A DNA stretch of 64,000 bases from Kiritimatiellia bacterium. Its GTDB lineage: Bacteria; Verrucomicrobiota; Kiritimatiellia; UBA8416; YA12-FULL-48-11. The stretch is from the NCBI GenBank assembly GCA_028716365.1, contig JAQUPZ010000002.1, forward strand, positions 513,005-577,004. Reading direction: 5' to 3'. Position numbers and translations under genes: made by a program. Positions 17,435 through 27,383 of this stretch are shown here, in pieces (the first letter of the stretch is position 1; each line of letters opens with the position of its first letter). A model generated the notes under the pieces. That model was not told where the DNA came from. It did not search any database and was given only the letters and a program-made list of their open reading frames with translations.

Positions 17435-19978
17435 TCATTTCATCTGCACAATATCTTTCCCTTTCGACTGGACATCCAGAATATTTTTACCGTCCACAAG
17501 CACCTGATAAGACACACCTGCTTTTGCTCTGATGACAGCCGTGTCACCGCGGATCGTGACTGGAAACGGCGCAACAACACGGCGTTTACCGTCCATGGCA
17601 ACGGCAAGAGAATCGAGTTCACCGTCCAGTACCAGCCGCAGGTTTACCAGCGCAGACGGATTTATGAATGGTCCATTGCGGCGTTGTTCCGCAATGGTAA
17701 ACGAGTCGGGCAGACAGCCTGCATATTCACCATCCGGCTGTTGCTGTTGTTCGGCCGAAATCTGGATGCCTTCGGCAACATGTTTCCAATCAATTGTCCC
17801 GTCATGATGTGCGAGCATCGTCAATGCATAGGCATACACATGGCCGCACCACTGGACCGGCAGACCTATCCAGTTTGGCGCCCGCCAGGCAGTAGCTCCA
17901 AGGACCGGCGTGGTTGCATAAACCATTACCGGGTAACGGTCCCATTGATAAACAAACGGCAGGCCGCTGATGGCCCAGCGGCGTGCACAATCTAGATATT
18001 CCCTGTTGCCGGTCAGTTCATAGCCGCGCACATAAGCATTAACGAGATACGCCGAGCCGAGAATATCAGGCGTATGAAGCGGACACTCCCAAGTCTGTGC
18101 GCCGCGTGGCGTATGGAAACGTTTCATGAATTCCAGTGCTTTCACACCGGCGGCAAGTGCTTCCGCATCGCCTGTGAAATGGACATATTCCAGAAGTGTC
18201 ATAGCAGGGCGGGCACAGTAACCGCTCGCCGTATCTTCAAAATGTCCGCGTTGATATTTGCCGTTATAACGGAAAGAACCATCGGGCTTCTGTTCAGTTA
18301 AAATCCGCTTCACTTCACCTGTTCGAAGATTGAGCCATTCTTCGGCGCGGCCGGTGACAAAATATATCGTGTCGTTCCGGATGTGTGCGCCACCCGGCAC
18401 TAACTTCGGAAATTGCGGCGCCTGGCCGGAAATCCGCCAGACCGTTGAGGCCATATCGGCAAACGGATGCCGTGTCCACTTCGGTTCGGCGCAATGTCCC
18501 CAGCCGGCATCGGTCTTAAGCGGCGGACTGCTCAGTGTTTTAAGGCACATTTCCATCTGTGCCTTGCGATCGCGCGGCGGTTTAGGCAAAGGTGGTAAAC
18601 CACGCTTCTTTACCACCCATAAAATTGCATCCTCGACACGCATCGGCTGCCGGACAAGAATCGTGGCCTCTATTTTCTTACCACGTAAAGCAGCACGGTG
18701 GCCTTCAGTTCCGTCGAGGAAGTTGGGCGTGGCATAAACCGGTTGGAGCAACATGTCATTCCACGTCATCGCCGCACAAACGCGGTCAGTAACAAACGCC
18801 ATCAACGGCATAGTTACTTTCAACGGATCGGGCATAAAACGGATATGCTCTTCCGTCTCAATGTCGAGTGTCGAAGACGATTTTTCGCCTTTACCAAGAT
18901 ACTCCACCCCGGCAAGAATACCCTGTTCCAGCGGGCCAAGAGCGCGCAGGACAGGCCCCTCACAGGGAACGTCACTCTCGATTGCCACAGTAATTTCATC
19001 GTTATGCAGCTTGACGACCGTCTTGATGCCGGTGCCCGTGAAACAAAGAGCGCTTCTCGTCTCCTTCAACTTAAGTCCGGGTACACTCCCATCGCGACTA
19101 ACCAGTGGCGCTATAAAAGCGACCAGCTTGCCGTTGAGTTCGACGCGCGCACCAGTACCGTCACGCGCCACATGAAGCGTAAGCTGGCCCGATTTCCTGG
19201 TGACCCATTCACCGCCAGCGGCCATGTCGGCAATGAAAACCTGGCGGCGAAGCGCGGGCAGATTCTCCGGCTGTACGACAATTTCGGCGGTCTCGAAAGG
19301 TACTTTACCCGCAGCCTGGAATAAGACCTTCTGTGCATTACTTGCCGCAACAGTGATCTTTTGACTGCCGACAGTCGCGTTGACCGGCTGGTTGGAATGA
19401 TTTTTCAACAGTAACTCTATGGAATGGCCGTCATTATGAACTGATCCAATTTCCAGTGGATGCAGGATTTCCTGAACCAGCTCCATCTTTTCGACCTCGA
19501 CGACACCAGGGGCTGAACCCGGGTCAAAACGCAAATCGACAAGCATTCCCGTTATATCCAGCGACACGATATAATCATGCCATTGGCAGTCGTGTATTAG
19601 CTTGAAATGCCGGCTTCTCTCCTCATCCATGTTCGGCGACTGGGTGGTCGTCCAGAAAAACTGGCCATCACCTCCAGATGTGCATCGCGCGCGCAGGCGG
19701 ATACTCAATGGTCCTTCCACGCGAAATTGCGGCATGACCAGATAAGGATCGTTGCCCGTGGATTGAATTTTCAGCACACCATTAACAGCCGTGACGGTAC
19801 AATCATTGAGCGCACGACAACCAGTCGTACCTGTTTGAAAAGTCCATTCATGAAGTTTTTTCGTTTCAAGTACTTGTCGCGGAACAGGATTGATGTCCTC
19901 CTGGGCTGAGGTCACGGTGCAAAAATATCCAATAATGCATAACGTGACAAAACATGCAACAGCTCTCAAACATTGCAT
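17435..19978 (-). CDS. Large secreted protein with alpha/alpha-toroid domain (GH127-like), unknown specificity
   Basis: The 847-residue protein has a signal peptide (about 1-25) and a beta-sandwich that looks carbohydrate-binding (about 60-170, with PLSIRLRARC and FFWTTTQSPN). Middle beta-rich domains follow. A helical toroid occupies about 490-760 (ARPAMTLLEYVHFTG, LLGSAYLVNAYVRGYELTG-like segments, EYLDCARRW), as in GH127/beta-L-arabinofuranosidase-like or lyase folds. I cannot identify catalytic residues. GGAAGGA precedes the ATG. It is the next gene upstream of the beta-helix pair on the same strand. Confidence 0.6.
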   Translation of the reverse strand: MQCLRAVACFVTLCIIGYFCTVTSAQEDINPVPRQVLETKKLHEWTFQTGTTGCRALNDCTVTAVNGVLKIQSTGNDPYLVMPQFRVEGPLSIRLRARCTSGGDGQFFWTTTQSPNMDEERSRHFKLIHDCQWHDYIVSLDITGMLVDLRFDPGSAPGVVEVEKMELVQEILHPLEIGSVHNDGHSIELLLKNHSNQPVNATVGSQKITVAASNAQKVLFQAAGKVPFETAEIVVQPENLPALRRQVFIADMAAGGEWVTRKSGQLTLHVARDGTGARVELNGKLVAFIAPLVSRDGSVPGLKLKETRSALCFTGTGIKTVVKLHNDEITVAIESDVPCEGPVLRALGPLEQGILAGVEYLGKGEKSSSTLDIETEEHIRFMPDPLKVTMPLMAFVTDRVCAAMTWNDMLLQPVYATPNFLDGTEGHRAALRGKKIEATILVRQPMRVEDAILWVVKKRGLPPLPKPPRDRKAQMEMCLKTLSSPPLKTDAGWGHCAEPKWTRHPFADMASTVWRISGQAPQFPKLVPGGAHIRNDTIYFVTGRAEEWLNLRTGEVKRILTEQKPDGSFRYNGKYQRGHFEDTASGYCARPAMTLLEYVHFTGDAEALAAGVKALEFMKRFHTPRGAQTWECPLHTPDILGSAYLVNAYVRGYELTGNREYLDCARRWAISGLPFVYQWDRYPVMVYATTPVLGATAWRAPNWIGLPVQWCGHVYAYALTMLAHHDGTIDWKHVAEGIQISAEQQQQPDGEYAGCLPDSFTIAEQRRNGPFINPSALVNLRLVLDGELDSLAVAMDGKRRVVAPFPVTIRGDTAVIRAKAGVSYQVLVDGKNILDVQSKGKDIVQMK

Positions 19979-20099
19979 ACTGCCGTCCTTCCTGTAATCA
20001 ACTGCAATAACCCGTATGTCATGGGTGCGTACCTTCAGGAACGATTCACCTTTTGATCAGATCTTCTGCTGAAACAACATACCGGGAGATTTTCTCAAC

Positions 20100-21572
20100 C
20101 TACTTCAACCGGCCCAGCATTTCCAGGAGTGCTTTGATGATCTTCGTCGAAGCATCAATTTCCAGACGATTTGTACCCAGCCACGTTTCATAGCCGCCGA
20201 CTTTATGCTGTTCCGGTGTTGGAAGATAGCCGAAGTAACCGTGGGCGAGTGAAACAACAAAAGTCGGCTTGAATGGACTGCACTTCTTCATTTCGAGACC
20301 GATCTCTACGAAAACTTCCGTGGGGATCGTTCCAATGCCAACATCACCGACACGCAACGCCTGCAATGATATCGGCCCTCTTTGCGGGTAGTTATTCATA
20401 TTCAGGGTACGTTCTGCATAAATTTCCTCCAGCGTGTTTGGTTTTGTGTCCGGTTTGAGTTTGGCAAGAACGCCTTTTGCGCGCTCTAATTGCTCCGGTG
20501 TGGGATGACGGAATCCGATATCAAGTTCCTGGAATTCAGCCCCCAGCGGAACCGAGTCGTGCCACTGGATTGTCTGGTATGCCTTGAACGTCGCAGCCGC
20601 CACATCGTTGGCCACTTCCCGCATTCTTTCGTACGGCGCCATTTTCTTCCCGGGCTGGGTGAAGTCAATATTGTTGATGTTGCCACTGGTGCCATTGCTC
20701 ATAATTGCCACAAACGGCGGATCAAACCGGTCGGCACAGAGCAACTGCTGCATCCGGTCACAGAACATGCCGTAATAATCCGCCGAGATGTCCGCACCAC
20801 GCACGCCGCCGACATAATGGAGCGAGTAATTGGCCAGCAGTGCGATCGGCTTGCCTTCCGGCGATTGTACCGCGATGAGACAGATTTCCGGATCGGTCGG
20901 ACCGGCAGGTCTGTCAAGGTCCTTGCTGCCTCGTGGCGGGTTCATCTTTACAAGGTCGTTGGTAACGCCAAAGGGCGTAACGGGAACTGTGCCTGGTTTC
21001 ATGAACCAACGGCGGTTGAATACATGGCGCGGTTCCTGGGCCGTCGTCCAGCCGATGCGGGCGGGGACGAGGTTATTGGTGGCACAACGGACAACATCGG
21101 CAATACGGCGTGCGACAAACCGCTGGTATTCGTCCAACTCCGGCGTGGTCGCGAAACGGTCACCGAGCGCGCTGGTTGCAGAGTGCGTATGCGTACCCGC
21201 AATCAACAGGTTGGCAGCAGGCAGACCTGTTTCCTCGTTGACCAGCCGGCGCGCCTCATCGCAGAGGTAACGTGATATCCCGATCAGGTCACATACAACA
21301 AACGCCAGCCGCGTCTCTCCGTTGTCCAGCACAAGACAGCGCGCATGTAACTCGTCATGGACGTTCTTTGACGGGAACGGATGGAACCCGCCGATGATTT
21401 TGCCGCCAAGGAACGGCGTGATGGTGCTTGTAGCGGCACCGGCACGGAATTGAGATGATTTTTTCTTTGCATCGGCGGCAAAGCTGGTATCGCCCGGCAA
21501 AGCGGCATTCAGGAATATAATCATACATGCGAGAAATCTGCAGAAACGAGATATAACAGACGACATATTCAT
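20100..21572 (-). CDS. Secreted neutral/alkaline ceramidase-like amidohydrolase
   Basis: From the ATG at 21572 (GGAGG 5 nt upstream) the protein is about 490 residues with a signal peptide. It contains FRAGAATSTITPF, HDELHARCLVLDNG, LIAGTHTHSAT (Zn-binding His pair), YSLHYVGG and MSNGTSGNINN, which correspond to the family motifs of neutral ceramidase, including the Ser-containing active-site loop. Many PVC genomes carry several such proteins near carbohydrate genes, and their real substrates are unknown, so amide hydrolysis is inferred from the family only. Confidence 0.75.
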   Translation of the reverse strand: MNMSSVISRFCRFLACMIIFLNAALPGDTSFAADAKKKSSQFRAGAATSTITPFLGGKIIGGFHPFPSKNVHDELHARCLVLDNGETRLAFVVCDLIGISRYLCDEARRLVNEETGLPAANLLIAGTHTHSATSALGDRFATTPELDEYQRFVARRIADVVRCATNNLVPARIGWTTAQEPRHVFNRRWFMKPGTVPVTPFGVTNDLVKMNPPRGSKDLDRPAGPTDPEICLIAVQSPEGKPIALLANYSLHYVGGVRGADISADYYGMFCDRMQQLLCADRFDPPFVAIMSNGTSGNINNIDFTQPGKKMAPYERMREVANDVAAATFKAYQTIQWHDSVPLGAEFQELDIGFRHPTPEQLERAKGVLAKLKPDTKPNTLEEIYAERTLNMNNYPQRGPISLQALRVGDVGIGTIPTEVFVEIGLEMKKCSPFKPTFVVSLAHGYFGYLPTPEQHKVGGYETWLGTNRLEIDASTKIIKALLEMLGRLK

Positions 21573-21577
21573 AGTTA

Positions 21578-21582
21578 CCTCC
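21578..21582 (-). promoter_or_regulatory. Ribosome binding site fixing the ceramidase-like start
   Basis: GGAGG lies 5 nt before the ATG at 21572. The frame starting at 21632 would add 20 residues without a ribosome site. Confidence 0.7.
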
Positions 21583-21659
21583 ATTTTAGTGATTCGATCC
21601 ATTTTTAAACAAATAACTGTCTTCCATGACAACTTGTTTTCAAGCTTTCACATTTCGAC

Positions 21660-22805
21660 CTATTGAATAACACACGGCGTGTTATCTTTCCAGCCAAGTT
21701 TGACCCACGAAATAAACCAGGTCCGGCCATGGTCGTTATTAGCCTGGAAAAACAGGTATATCTGGCCGTCGTCGTCCACGAAAATCCCCGGATGACCTGA
21801 CTCGCTTGCGTTCCACTCGCCCGGCCTGCCGTTGGCAAGCAGTGGCGCATCCACAAACAGGCGCTGAAAGTGGACACCGTCTTTACTGACAGCACAACCT
21901 ATCTGCTGCGGGTCATTGTTGTAGCCGCCACCGTAAAACAGGTACAGCGTATCACCGCACTTCAACACTGATGGCGCTTCGATACACTTGGTTTCCCATG
22001 GAAGTTCGGGTTTGAGGATCGGGCCGTCGGCCAGCGATTTCCATGAAGAACGGCCGAAATCAGATTTCCGGTCAGCGGCAATTGCGTGGAGCATCTGGAT
22101 TTTACCTGCAGGATCACGTGTGGCGTAATACTGAATCAGCTGGTCACCCCACTCCACCACATCCACATCAATGGCCCGGCCATTGTTCCAGTCACCGGTC
22201 GGATGCCAGACCGGGTTGGTTGGATTACGTATGAAATGAAAACCATCGGTGCTGATGGCATGACAAAGCACGTCGCCGGCGCCATTACCGTAAGTGTTGT
22301 AAAACAAGTGTAGCTTGCCATCGAGCAGGATGATCCTGCCATTGACGATACCGTTCTTCTCGCATTCCTGTTCGGGCAGAATTTCCCCGACTTTCCGCCA
22401 GTTGATCAGGTCCTTACTCTCGGCAATACCAATGGCCCAGCCTTTCGGTGCGTTCGGCGGCGCAATTTTCCTGTCATATGCGGCCATCGAATAATACATC
22501 AGATACCGGCCCTGGAACTTGATGACAGACGGGTCCTTGGCAAACGGCCGGCCAAGCCGCGCTGGATCGCCCCACTTCATCAACGGTTCTCCATGTAGTA
22601 CGGCCTGTCCGAAAGACATTACGAGCCAACCCATCAGGAAAACGACTTGAAAAATGAAGCTCTGCGGGCTGACGTGTCCACCATAACTCCCTGAGCGACG
22701 GCGGAAGCCCGCAGTTTCTTGGCGGAATCCGGCGTAGCAAAAGCCGCATTCATCCCTCGGACTCAAAGTCCGGGGTCTTCTGCGAAGACGGATAAATCTG
22801 GTCAT
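21660..22805 (-). CDS. GH43-like beta-propeller glycosidase, start uncertain
   Basis: The recognisable protein begins near HGEPLMKWGDPARLG, followed by FAKDPSVIKFQGRYLMYYS, AIGIAESKDLINW, GIVNGRIILLDGKLHLFYN, EAPSVLKCGDTLYLFYGG and SESGHPGIFVDDDGQIYLFF. This is a five-bladed propeller of GH43/GH130 type, in which Asp and Glu residues at blade starts act in catalysis. The ATG at 22805 is the first that avoids overlap with the upstream gene. However, residues between it and about 22640 come from repeat-like DNA, so translation may begin nearer the ATG at 22634. Function is exo- or endo-glycosidase by family. Confidence 0.6.
   Translation of the reverse strand: MTRFIRLRRRPRTLSPRDECGFCYAGFRQETAGFRRRSGSYGGHVSPQSFIFQVVFLMGWLVMSFGQAVLHGEPLMKWGDPARLGRPFAKDPSVIKFQGRYLMYYSMAAYDRKIAPPNAPKGWAIGIAESKDLINWRKVGEILPEQECEKNGIVNGRIILLDGKLHLFYNTYGNGAGDVLCHAISTDGFHFIRNPTNPVWHPTGDWNNGRAIDVDVVEWGDQLIQYYATRDPAGKIQMLHAIAADRKSDFGRSSWKSLADGPILKPELPWETKCIEAPSVLKCGDTLYLFYGGGYNNDPQQIGCAVSKDGVHFQRLFVDAPLLANGRPGEWNASESGHPGIFVDDDGQIYLFFQANNDHGRTWFISWVKLGWKDNTPCVIQ
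22655..22797. repeat. Repeat-like DNA with two adjacent perfect hairpins
   Basis: The stretch contains CGGACT-caa-AGTCCG (22758-22772) and GTCTTC-tgc-GAAGAC (22775-22789). Beside them is a GC-rich stretch with CCCTGAGCGACGGCGGAAG and GGCGGAATCCGGCGTAGC words. It reads as a dispersed intergenic element that has become the apparent 5' end of the GH43-like frame. Confidence 0.45.
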
Positions 22806-22815
22806 ATCTGACTGT

Positions 22816-23781
22816 CTATACTCCAAATACCCTGCGGATGAATTCACGACTGCGGCGATGGTTCTCGATGGCAGAACGGGTAATCTGTGTTTTGCCTTCG
22901 ATGGCCAGTTCAACGGTGAGCAATCGCGATAGATTATGCTCCTGCACATATTTGGCTATCGCGGTGTAATCAATATCACCCGTGTCGAGGTCTTCCCACC
23001 AGACGTTGTCGCGACTCTGCCTGATGTGCCAGGTGACGATACGGTTGCTGTATTCACGTAATGCATCAGCCGGCTGGACCCCGCCTTTCCATACCCAATG
23101 CACATCGTAACACAAACCCACAAGATCAGGCGGTGTATTGCGGAAATTGTAATGAAATTCATGCGCATTATTGGCCATCTCGGGAAGATGATGATGAATA
23201 CCGAGCTTCAACCCTGTTTCTTTCATGCCCTGTCCCAGGTCTTTGAGCGCCGAAACCTGGTTTTTCAATTCATCGTCCGTCTTCGCGCGTCCGATTGGAG
23301 CAACATTGCAACTGATGACCTGGAAACCGCATTCCTTGCAAACCTTCATCGCCGCCAACAACTGATTGACTGTGTCTTTCGCCTTGTCCGCTTCGTGCAG
23401 ACGCGGGCCGATATAGAGACTCACAGGAACAAGACCTTTCGATTTCATCTGGTCTGCCAGTTTTGTGATACTGTCGGGATGAGCGAAATCAAAACCAGTC
23501 TCAAGGTAGTCATATCCACAATCACGCAATGCCGACATCACTTCTCCAACATCAAACTGCTTCTTGTCGCGTTTTGCATACTGGGTCCAAACGAAACTGT
23601 TGCAACCAACCAGCGCCTTCTGTGTGCCGGAAGCTTTCTCCCCGGCTAGTGCCTGCCGGCCGGGGAACCCGGCGCTCGCCGCGAGCAGGCCAAGAAATGC
23701 CGCTGAACCGGCATGCCGGATGAATTCCCGCCGCGTCTGCGGCACTGCAGAAATATCGGATTGATTTTTCAGACGATTCAT
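22816..23781 (-). CDS. Tat-exported xylose-isomerase-like TIM-barrel protein
   Basis: The 321-residue protein has a twin-arginine leader (TRREFIRHAGSAAFLGLLA) and an AP-endonuclease-2/xylose-isomerase-like barrel. Candidate metal ligands are ETGFDFAHP, IHHHLPEM, LCYDVHWVW, TWHIRQS and TVELAI. AAGGAGG precedes the ATG. It is a paralogue in fold of the protein at 7188-8081 but differs strongly in sequence. It probably isomerises or epimerises a sugar released by the neighbouring hydrolases; the substrate is unknown. Confidence 0.75.
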   Translation of the reverse strand: MNRLKNQSDISAVPQTRREFIRHAGSAAFLGLLAASAGFPGRQALAGEKASGTQKALVGCNSFVWTQYAKRDKKQFDVGEVMSALRDCGYDYLETGFDFAHPDSITKLADQMKSKGLVPVSLYIGPRLHEADKAKDTVNQLLAAMKVCKECGFQVISCNVAPIGRAKTDDELKNQVSALKDLGQGMKETGLKLGIHHHLPEMANNAHEFHYNFRNTPPDLVGLCYDVHWVWKGGVQPADALREYSNRIVTWHIRQSRDNVWWEDLDTGDIDYTAIAKYVQEHNLSRLLTVELAIEGKTQITRSAIENHRRSREFIRRVFGV

Positions 23782-23797
23782 GATCGGGCCTCCTTTT

Positions 23798-24781
23798 TTA
23801 TTTTAAAACTGGTCCCAGCACACTGCTGATATCGTCGTTCAACACGGAACAATCAATATCATCAAGAATGATCACGCCATGAATAGAACCGGCAATCTGT
23901 GCATCATGCCATGCCCAGACCAGCTTACCTTCCGGATTGAACTCCACCAATTGCACACCCTTCTCACTGTCTTTCGGAGCATGACCAGACCAGTTGGACA
24001 CAACAATATTACCATTCTTCAACACCTGGAACCCGGAAAAGAAGTGGTAACCAAGGTCCCTGGCTTCTGGCGCACTCATTCCGCCAAAACGTTTCAACAC
24101 TTTTCCTTCGGCATCAAGTTCGACCAGGTCCGAACTGTATCCTGTCGCCACAAGCAGATGATCGTCAGGCCTGCGCAATGCCTGGTAAACATTTTTACAC
24201 CCTTCCACCTTCAAATCCTTCACGATCCTGCCATCCAGCGTTCCTTCCACCAAACGGTCTCCTGATCCAAACAACAATGTCCCCTGCGGGGTGAACCGCC
24301 CAAGCCGTATACTGCCGCATTTGAAATTTGCTTTTCGCAGGATCCTGTCCTGCGAATCAAGTTCCGTGATTTCAACACCGTCTTTCACATCGCCGCCTAT
24401 CACGGTAGTACCATTGTTCCTTCGCCGCGCAAACCTTGTTCCGGGAAACCCTTTTACTTCCTTCGTCATCTGCTTTGTATCCATACTGTATTCGCGATAA
24501 CCTTCGCCGGTGCTGAGAATGATTTTGTTCCCGCCTATGAGCTGGTAATCCCTGTAGCGCCCCGGGAATGTAATTGCCCAGGTCTTTGAAGGATCATTCT
24601 GGTCCACGTAAACAACCTGGAAACGCGACTCGTCTTCCAGGAGAAACCTGTGCTTTATTGATGATTGAGGAATCTTAATTGAAGGTTCAGCAGGTTCTTT
24701 TTCTGCAGATAAAACAGAAAAACATACCAAAAAAAAGATTACCCCAATCGCATGTACTTTCTGAAATAACAATATTTTCAT
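23798..24781 (-). CDS. Secreted beta-propeller protein, unknown function
   Basis: The 327-residue protein has a signal peptide (about 8-26) and repeated blade-like units (QLIGGNKIILSTGEGYREY, TEITELDSQDR-like, LLFGSGDRLVEGTLDG, HLLVATGYSSDLVELDAEGK, VQLVEFNPEGKLVWAW), as in NHL/PQQ-type propellers. No catalytic motif is visible. AAGGAGAAG precedes the ATG. It ends 17 nt before the TIM-barrel gene start, so the two are likely one transcript with the GH43-like gene. Confidence 0.65.
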   Translation of the reverse strand: MKILLFQKVHAIGVIFFLVCFSVLSAEKEPAEPSIKIPQSSIKHRFLLEDESRFQVVYVDQNDPSKTWAITFPGRYRDYQLIGGNKIILSTGEGYREYSMDTKQMTKEVKGFPGTRFARRRNNGTTVIGGDVKDGVEITELDSQDRILRKANFKCGSIRLGRFTPQGTLLFGSGDRLVEGTLDGRIVKDLKVEGCKNVYQALRRPDDHLLVATGYSSDLVELDAEGKVLKRFGGMSAPEARDLGYHFFSGFQVLKNGNIVVSNWSGHAPKDSEKGVQLVEFNPEGKLVWAWHDAQIAGSIHGVIILDDIDCSVLNDDISSVLGPVLK

Positions 24782-25010
24782 ATTTCCACTTCTCCTTCAT
24801 GCGCCATTTCTTAGACACAAACCGGATAATACGCTGATGACAGCGTACACTACAGAAGAAATTATGTTTGATTTAAATTTCTTTGTAATAAAGCAACGCC
24901 CCGACACCTGCCAGCCAACGGTGCTTGGGGCAGGCGGGCACAGCCGATTTTCCGGATTCGAATACCCGCCTCGTCACATTCCCAACAGGCGGGTTTGTCC
25001 GTAGTTCAAT
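24782..25010. other. Gap with GC-rich hairpin
   Basis: The 229-nt gap between the GH31 stop and the propeller gene holds CCCGCCT (24965-24971) pairing with AGGCGGG (24987-24993). A direct copy of CAGGCGGG lies at 24931-24938. It could act as a processing site or weak terminator in the - strand transcript, but no T run follows on that strand. Confidence 0.35.
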
Positions 25011-27383
25011 TTATTCGCACACCAATATTCTTGCTGTTTTTCCGCACGCTGGAATCTTGACCACTGCGGTACAGGTCGCGTCGTTCCACTGACTCTCTGA
25101 TACAGCCGCGCCATCAAGCGTGATGCTTTGCGGACGGGCGGACAAATGAATCGTAGCAGTAAAATCCCGTGTCTCAGGCATACCGGAATAAGCGCCCTCC
25201 CTGCCTCCGATGGTCAGCTTGACAGTTTTCCCGGTTGTTTCGCAGGTCAGACGTGTTTTTGCAAATTTGCCGTCACGATAGGCAAGACTCTGTCCGTCGT
25301 CTTCGTGAAGGATGAATGTACTGCTTGCCGCCGGGTAAACAAGCAATCCGACTTCAGGCGACCAGCCCTTCTCAACATGATCGTATACCGGCCACGTTGG
25401 AATAATGGCGCCGCTTTTTACCAGCAGTGCGCCGCCCTGTTTGGGTGTGATCTCCACAGGAAGCGTTGCCGGTCCCTTATTTGGTTTACCGCTCCAGAAG
25501 TCGATCCAGATACCTTCAGGAATACGGACTTCCTTGGAGAAAGCCGAGACCAGCAAAAAGTCGCCCAGCATGTACTGGCACATGGTTGTGTCCCAGGCCG
25601 GATCATCCGGATAAGCGAGCGACATCGCCCTCATCACCGGATAACCGGTAAATGCCGCTTCTGCCGCACTCGAGTAAAGATATGGCAGTAACTTGTAGCG
25701 GAGCTTGTCATATTCACGGAAAGCGGCAATCTGGGCTTCTTCCTGCAACCAGGGCTGATACCAGTAATCCCAGTTGTTCTGCTGGGCCCAGGTCTGCAGA
25801 AATCCGAAGTGAATACCCTTGGAGTTTGAAATATCCATATCGCACGAGTGGTTCGAATGACCCGAGAACCCGAGATTCAACATGGATGCCAGCGGCTTGG
25901 CGCCGCCACCGGTGTCGCCCGCCCAGGTCGCAACAAACCGCTGGACACCGGCATAACCGCCGGCGGAATAAATCATCGAGCGACGCTTTGTATGATCCTC
26001 AAACCCGCGCGCCATCTGTTTGGCATAAATTACAGGATAGAGGTTATGCATCTCCTCATCGGTCATGCCATTACCCCATTTGCGGGTTGGATGCTCGATG
26101 ACCTGCGAACTGCCATCGAGTTTGAAAGCCGATGCGCCCTGATCCACAAACCTTTTCAAATGCTCAAACCATGGCTCCAATATTTTCGGAGCATCTTTTT
26201 TTGCCTCGCCCTTTGTTTTTTTGCTGCCCGGTTTGATTAAACGTTCATCTTCAAAACCTTCATTGATATTAATGACCTTCCCTGCGGCGTTGGTTACGGC
26301 AGTCCAGGTGATGCCGGCAAGCAGTTGTTCCTCGTAAACACCAAGATCATAATCGCAACACAACCACAGGCTGAGCTTGAATCCTTTGCGTTTGAGCGCG
26401 CCGAGAAATGTGTGCGGCCCTTTCGGCGCCCAGTATGGAATCGGGAAACGCTGGGGATGCCACGCCTTGGCGGTGGTACCGTCGTAGTTCTTGGACATCC
26501 AGCCGGGTTCGAGACCAATGACATCGCAAGGCATGCCTTCACGGCGGAAGGTAAGCCCCTCATTAATCATATTGAACGCATCGATATTCTGGTTGCAGAC
26601 GTAAGTGAATGCATATCCCCAGATCGGCAACAATGCAGGGCGTCCGGTAAACGATGTGTACGTGTCAAGCAGGCTCCGGTAATCCGGCCCGCAGAACAGG
26701 TAATAATCAAGATCACTGCGGGGAGCAGCACAAATGATCTGGTCCGGATCTTTTTTCCCAACGTCAATCGTATTTCGCCAGGTGGTATTCATCAGCAGGC
26801 CCCATCCGCGACTGCTGAACAACACAGGAATGGGAATGTATGAATTCACATTTTTTACCCAGATCTCATAAGAACCGCCCCGGCGCATGACATTCTCGCG
26901 GCTGACATCACCCAATCCATAGAGACGTTCGTCCCTGGCCAGTGCAAAACGAACTTCATAACCGCCGTTGGTTTCATAGACAGGGGCTGAGTGCCTGGTA
27001 ACGGCCTTCCCGTCAGCAGTAACCAGCGTGACTGCCCCATCCTTGCGGCTGATGGTAAGTTTGGCATGTTTAGTAGTGAGCGTATAAATACCATTGGCCT
27101 CTGCCTGTTCAAAAGTCACCTCAGGAAAGACCGTGGGGAAAATACCATAACGGTTAAGTCCCGATTCAGTCCATTGTTTCGTTTTGCTGTAGCGGATGCG
27201 GAAGAGCCGTTCGCCGAGGACATCAACACGGACAGACGCATCTCCATCCAGCGCAAGAACGACATTTCGTTTGGTCAGCGGGGCCGAATCCGGCCACACT
27301 GGTGTTTTGCTTGTAACTTCAGATCTGCCCTCACTGGCAAACAACGCGCCTGCAAAAAACAAATAAATCAAAGTCCTTTTCAT
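25011..27383 (-). CDS. Secreted GH31 alpha-glycosidase
   Basis: The 790-residue protein has a signal peptide (about 1-21), an N-terminal beta-sandwich (LYGLGDVSRENVMRRGG, about 153-170) and a TIM barrel with PIWGYAFTYVCN, DVIGLEPGWM, SAFKLDGSS (nucleophile Asp423) and TWAGDTGGG (acid/base Asp490). A C-terminal beta domain carries WIDFWSGKPNKG and LHEDDGQSLAY. GH31 enzymes release terminal alpha-linked glucose, xylose or galactose; the specificity here is unknown. GAGG precedes the ATG. It is the first gene of the - strand region counted from its right border. Confidence 0.92.
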   Translation of the reverse strand: MKRTLIYLFFAGALFASEGRSEVTSKTPVWPDSAPLTKRNVVLALDGDASVRVDVLGERLFRIRYSKTKQWTESGLNRYGIFPTVFPEVTFEQAEANGIYTLTTKHAKLTISRKDGAVTLVTADGKAVTRHSAPVYETNGGYEVRFALARDERLYGLGDVSRENVMRRGGSYEIWVKNVNSYIPIPVLFSSRGWGLLMNTTWRNTIDVGKKDPDQIICAAPRSDLDYYLFCGPDYRSLLDTYTSFTGRPALLPIWGYAFTYVCNQNIDAFNMINEGLTFRREGMPCDVIGLEPGWMSKNYDGTTAKAWHPQRFPIPYWAPKGPHTFLGALKRKGFKLSLWLCCDYDLGVYEEQLLAGITWTAVTNAAGKVININEGFEDERLIKPGSKKTKGEAKKDAPKILEPWFEHLKRFVDQGASAFKLDGSSQVIEHPTRKWGNGMTDEEMHNLYPVIYAKQMARGFEDHTKRRSMIYSAGGYAGVQRFVATWAGDTGGGAKPLASMLNLGFSGHSNHSCDMDISNSKGIHFGFLQTWAQQNNWDYWYQPWLQEEAQIAAFREYDKLRYKLLPYLYSSAAEAAFTGYPVMRAMSLAYPDDPAWDTTMCQYMLGDFLLVSAFSKEVRIPEGIWIDFWSGKPNKGPATLPVEITPKQGGALLVKSGAIIPTWPVYDHVEKGWSPEVGLLVYPAASSTFILHEDDGQSLAYRDGKFAKTRLTCETTGKTVKLTIGGREGAYSGMPETRDFTATIHLSARPQSITLDGAAVSESQWNDATCTAVVKIPACGKTARILVCE

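Noticed and set aside
20490-21275. 261-residue open frame on the + strand
   Set aside because: It is antisense to the ceramidase-like gene, whose motifs are clear.
22806-22949. Longer N-terminus for the GH43-like protein
   Set aside because: It would overlap the upstream TIM-barrel gene by 134 nt on the same strand, and the extra residues are an out-of-frame reading of that gene.
24950-24993. tRNA-like GGATTCGAATACC word
   Set aside because: No acceptor, D or anticodon arms can be folded around it.
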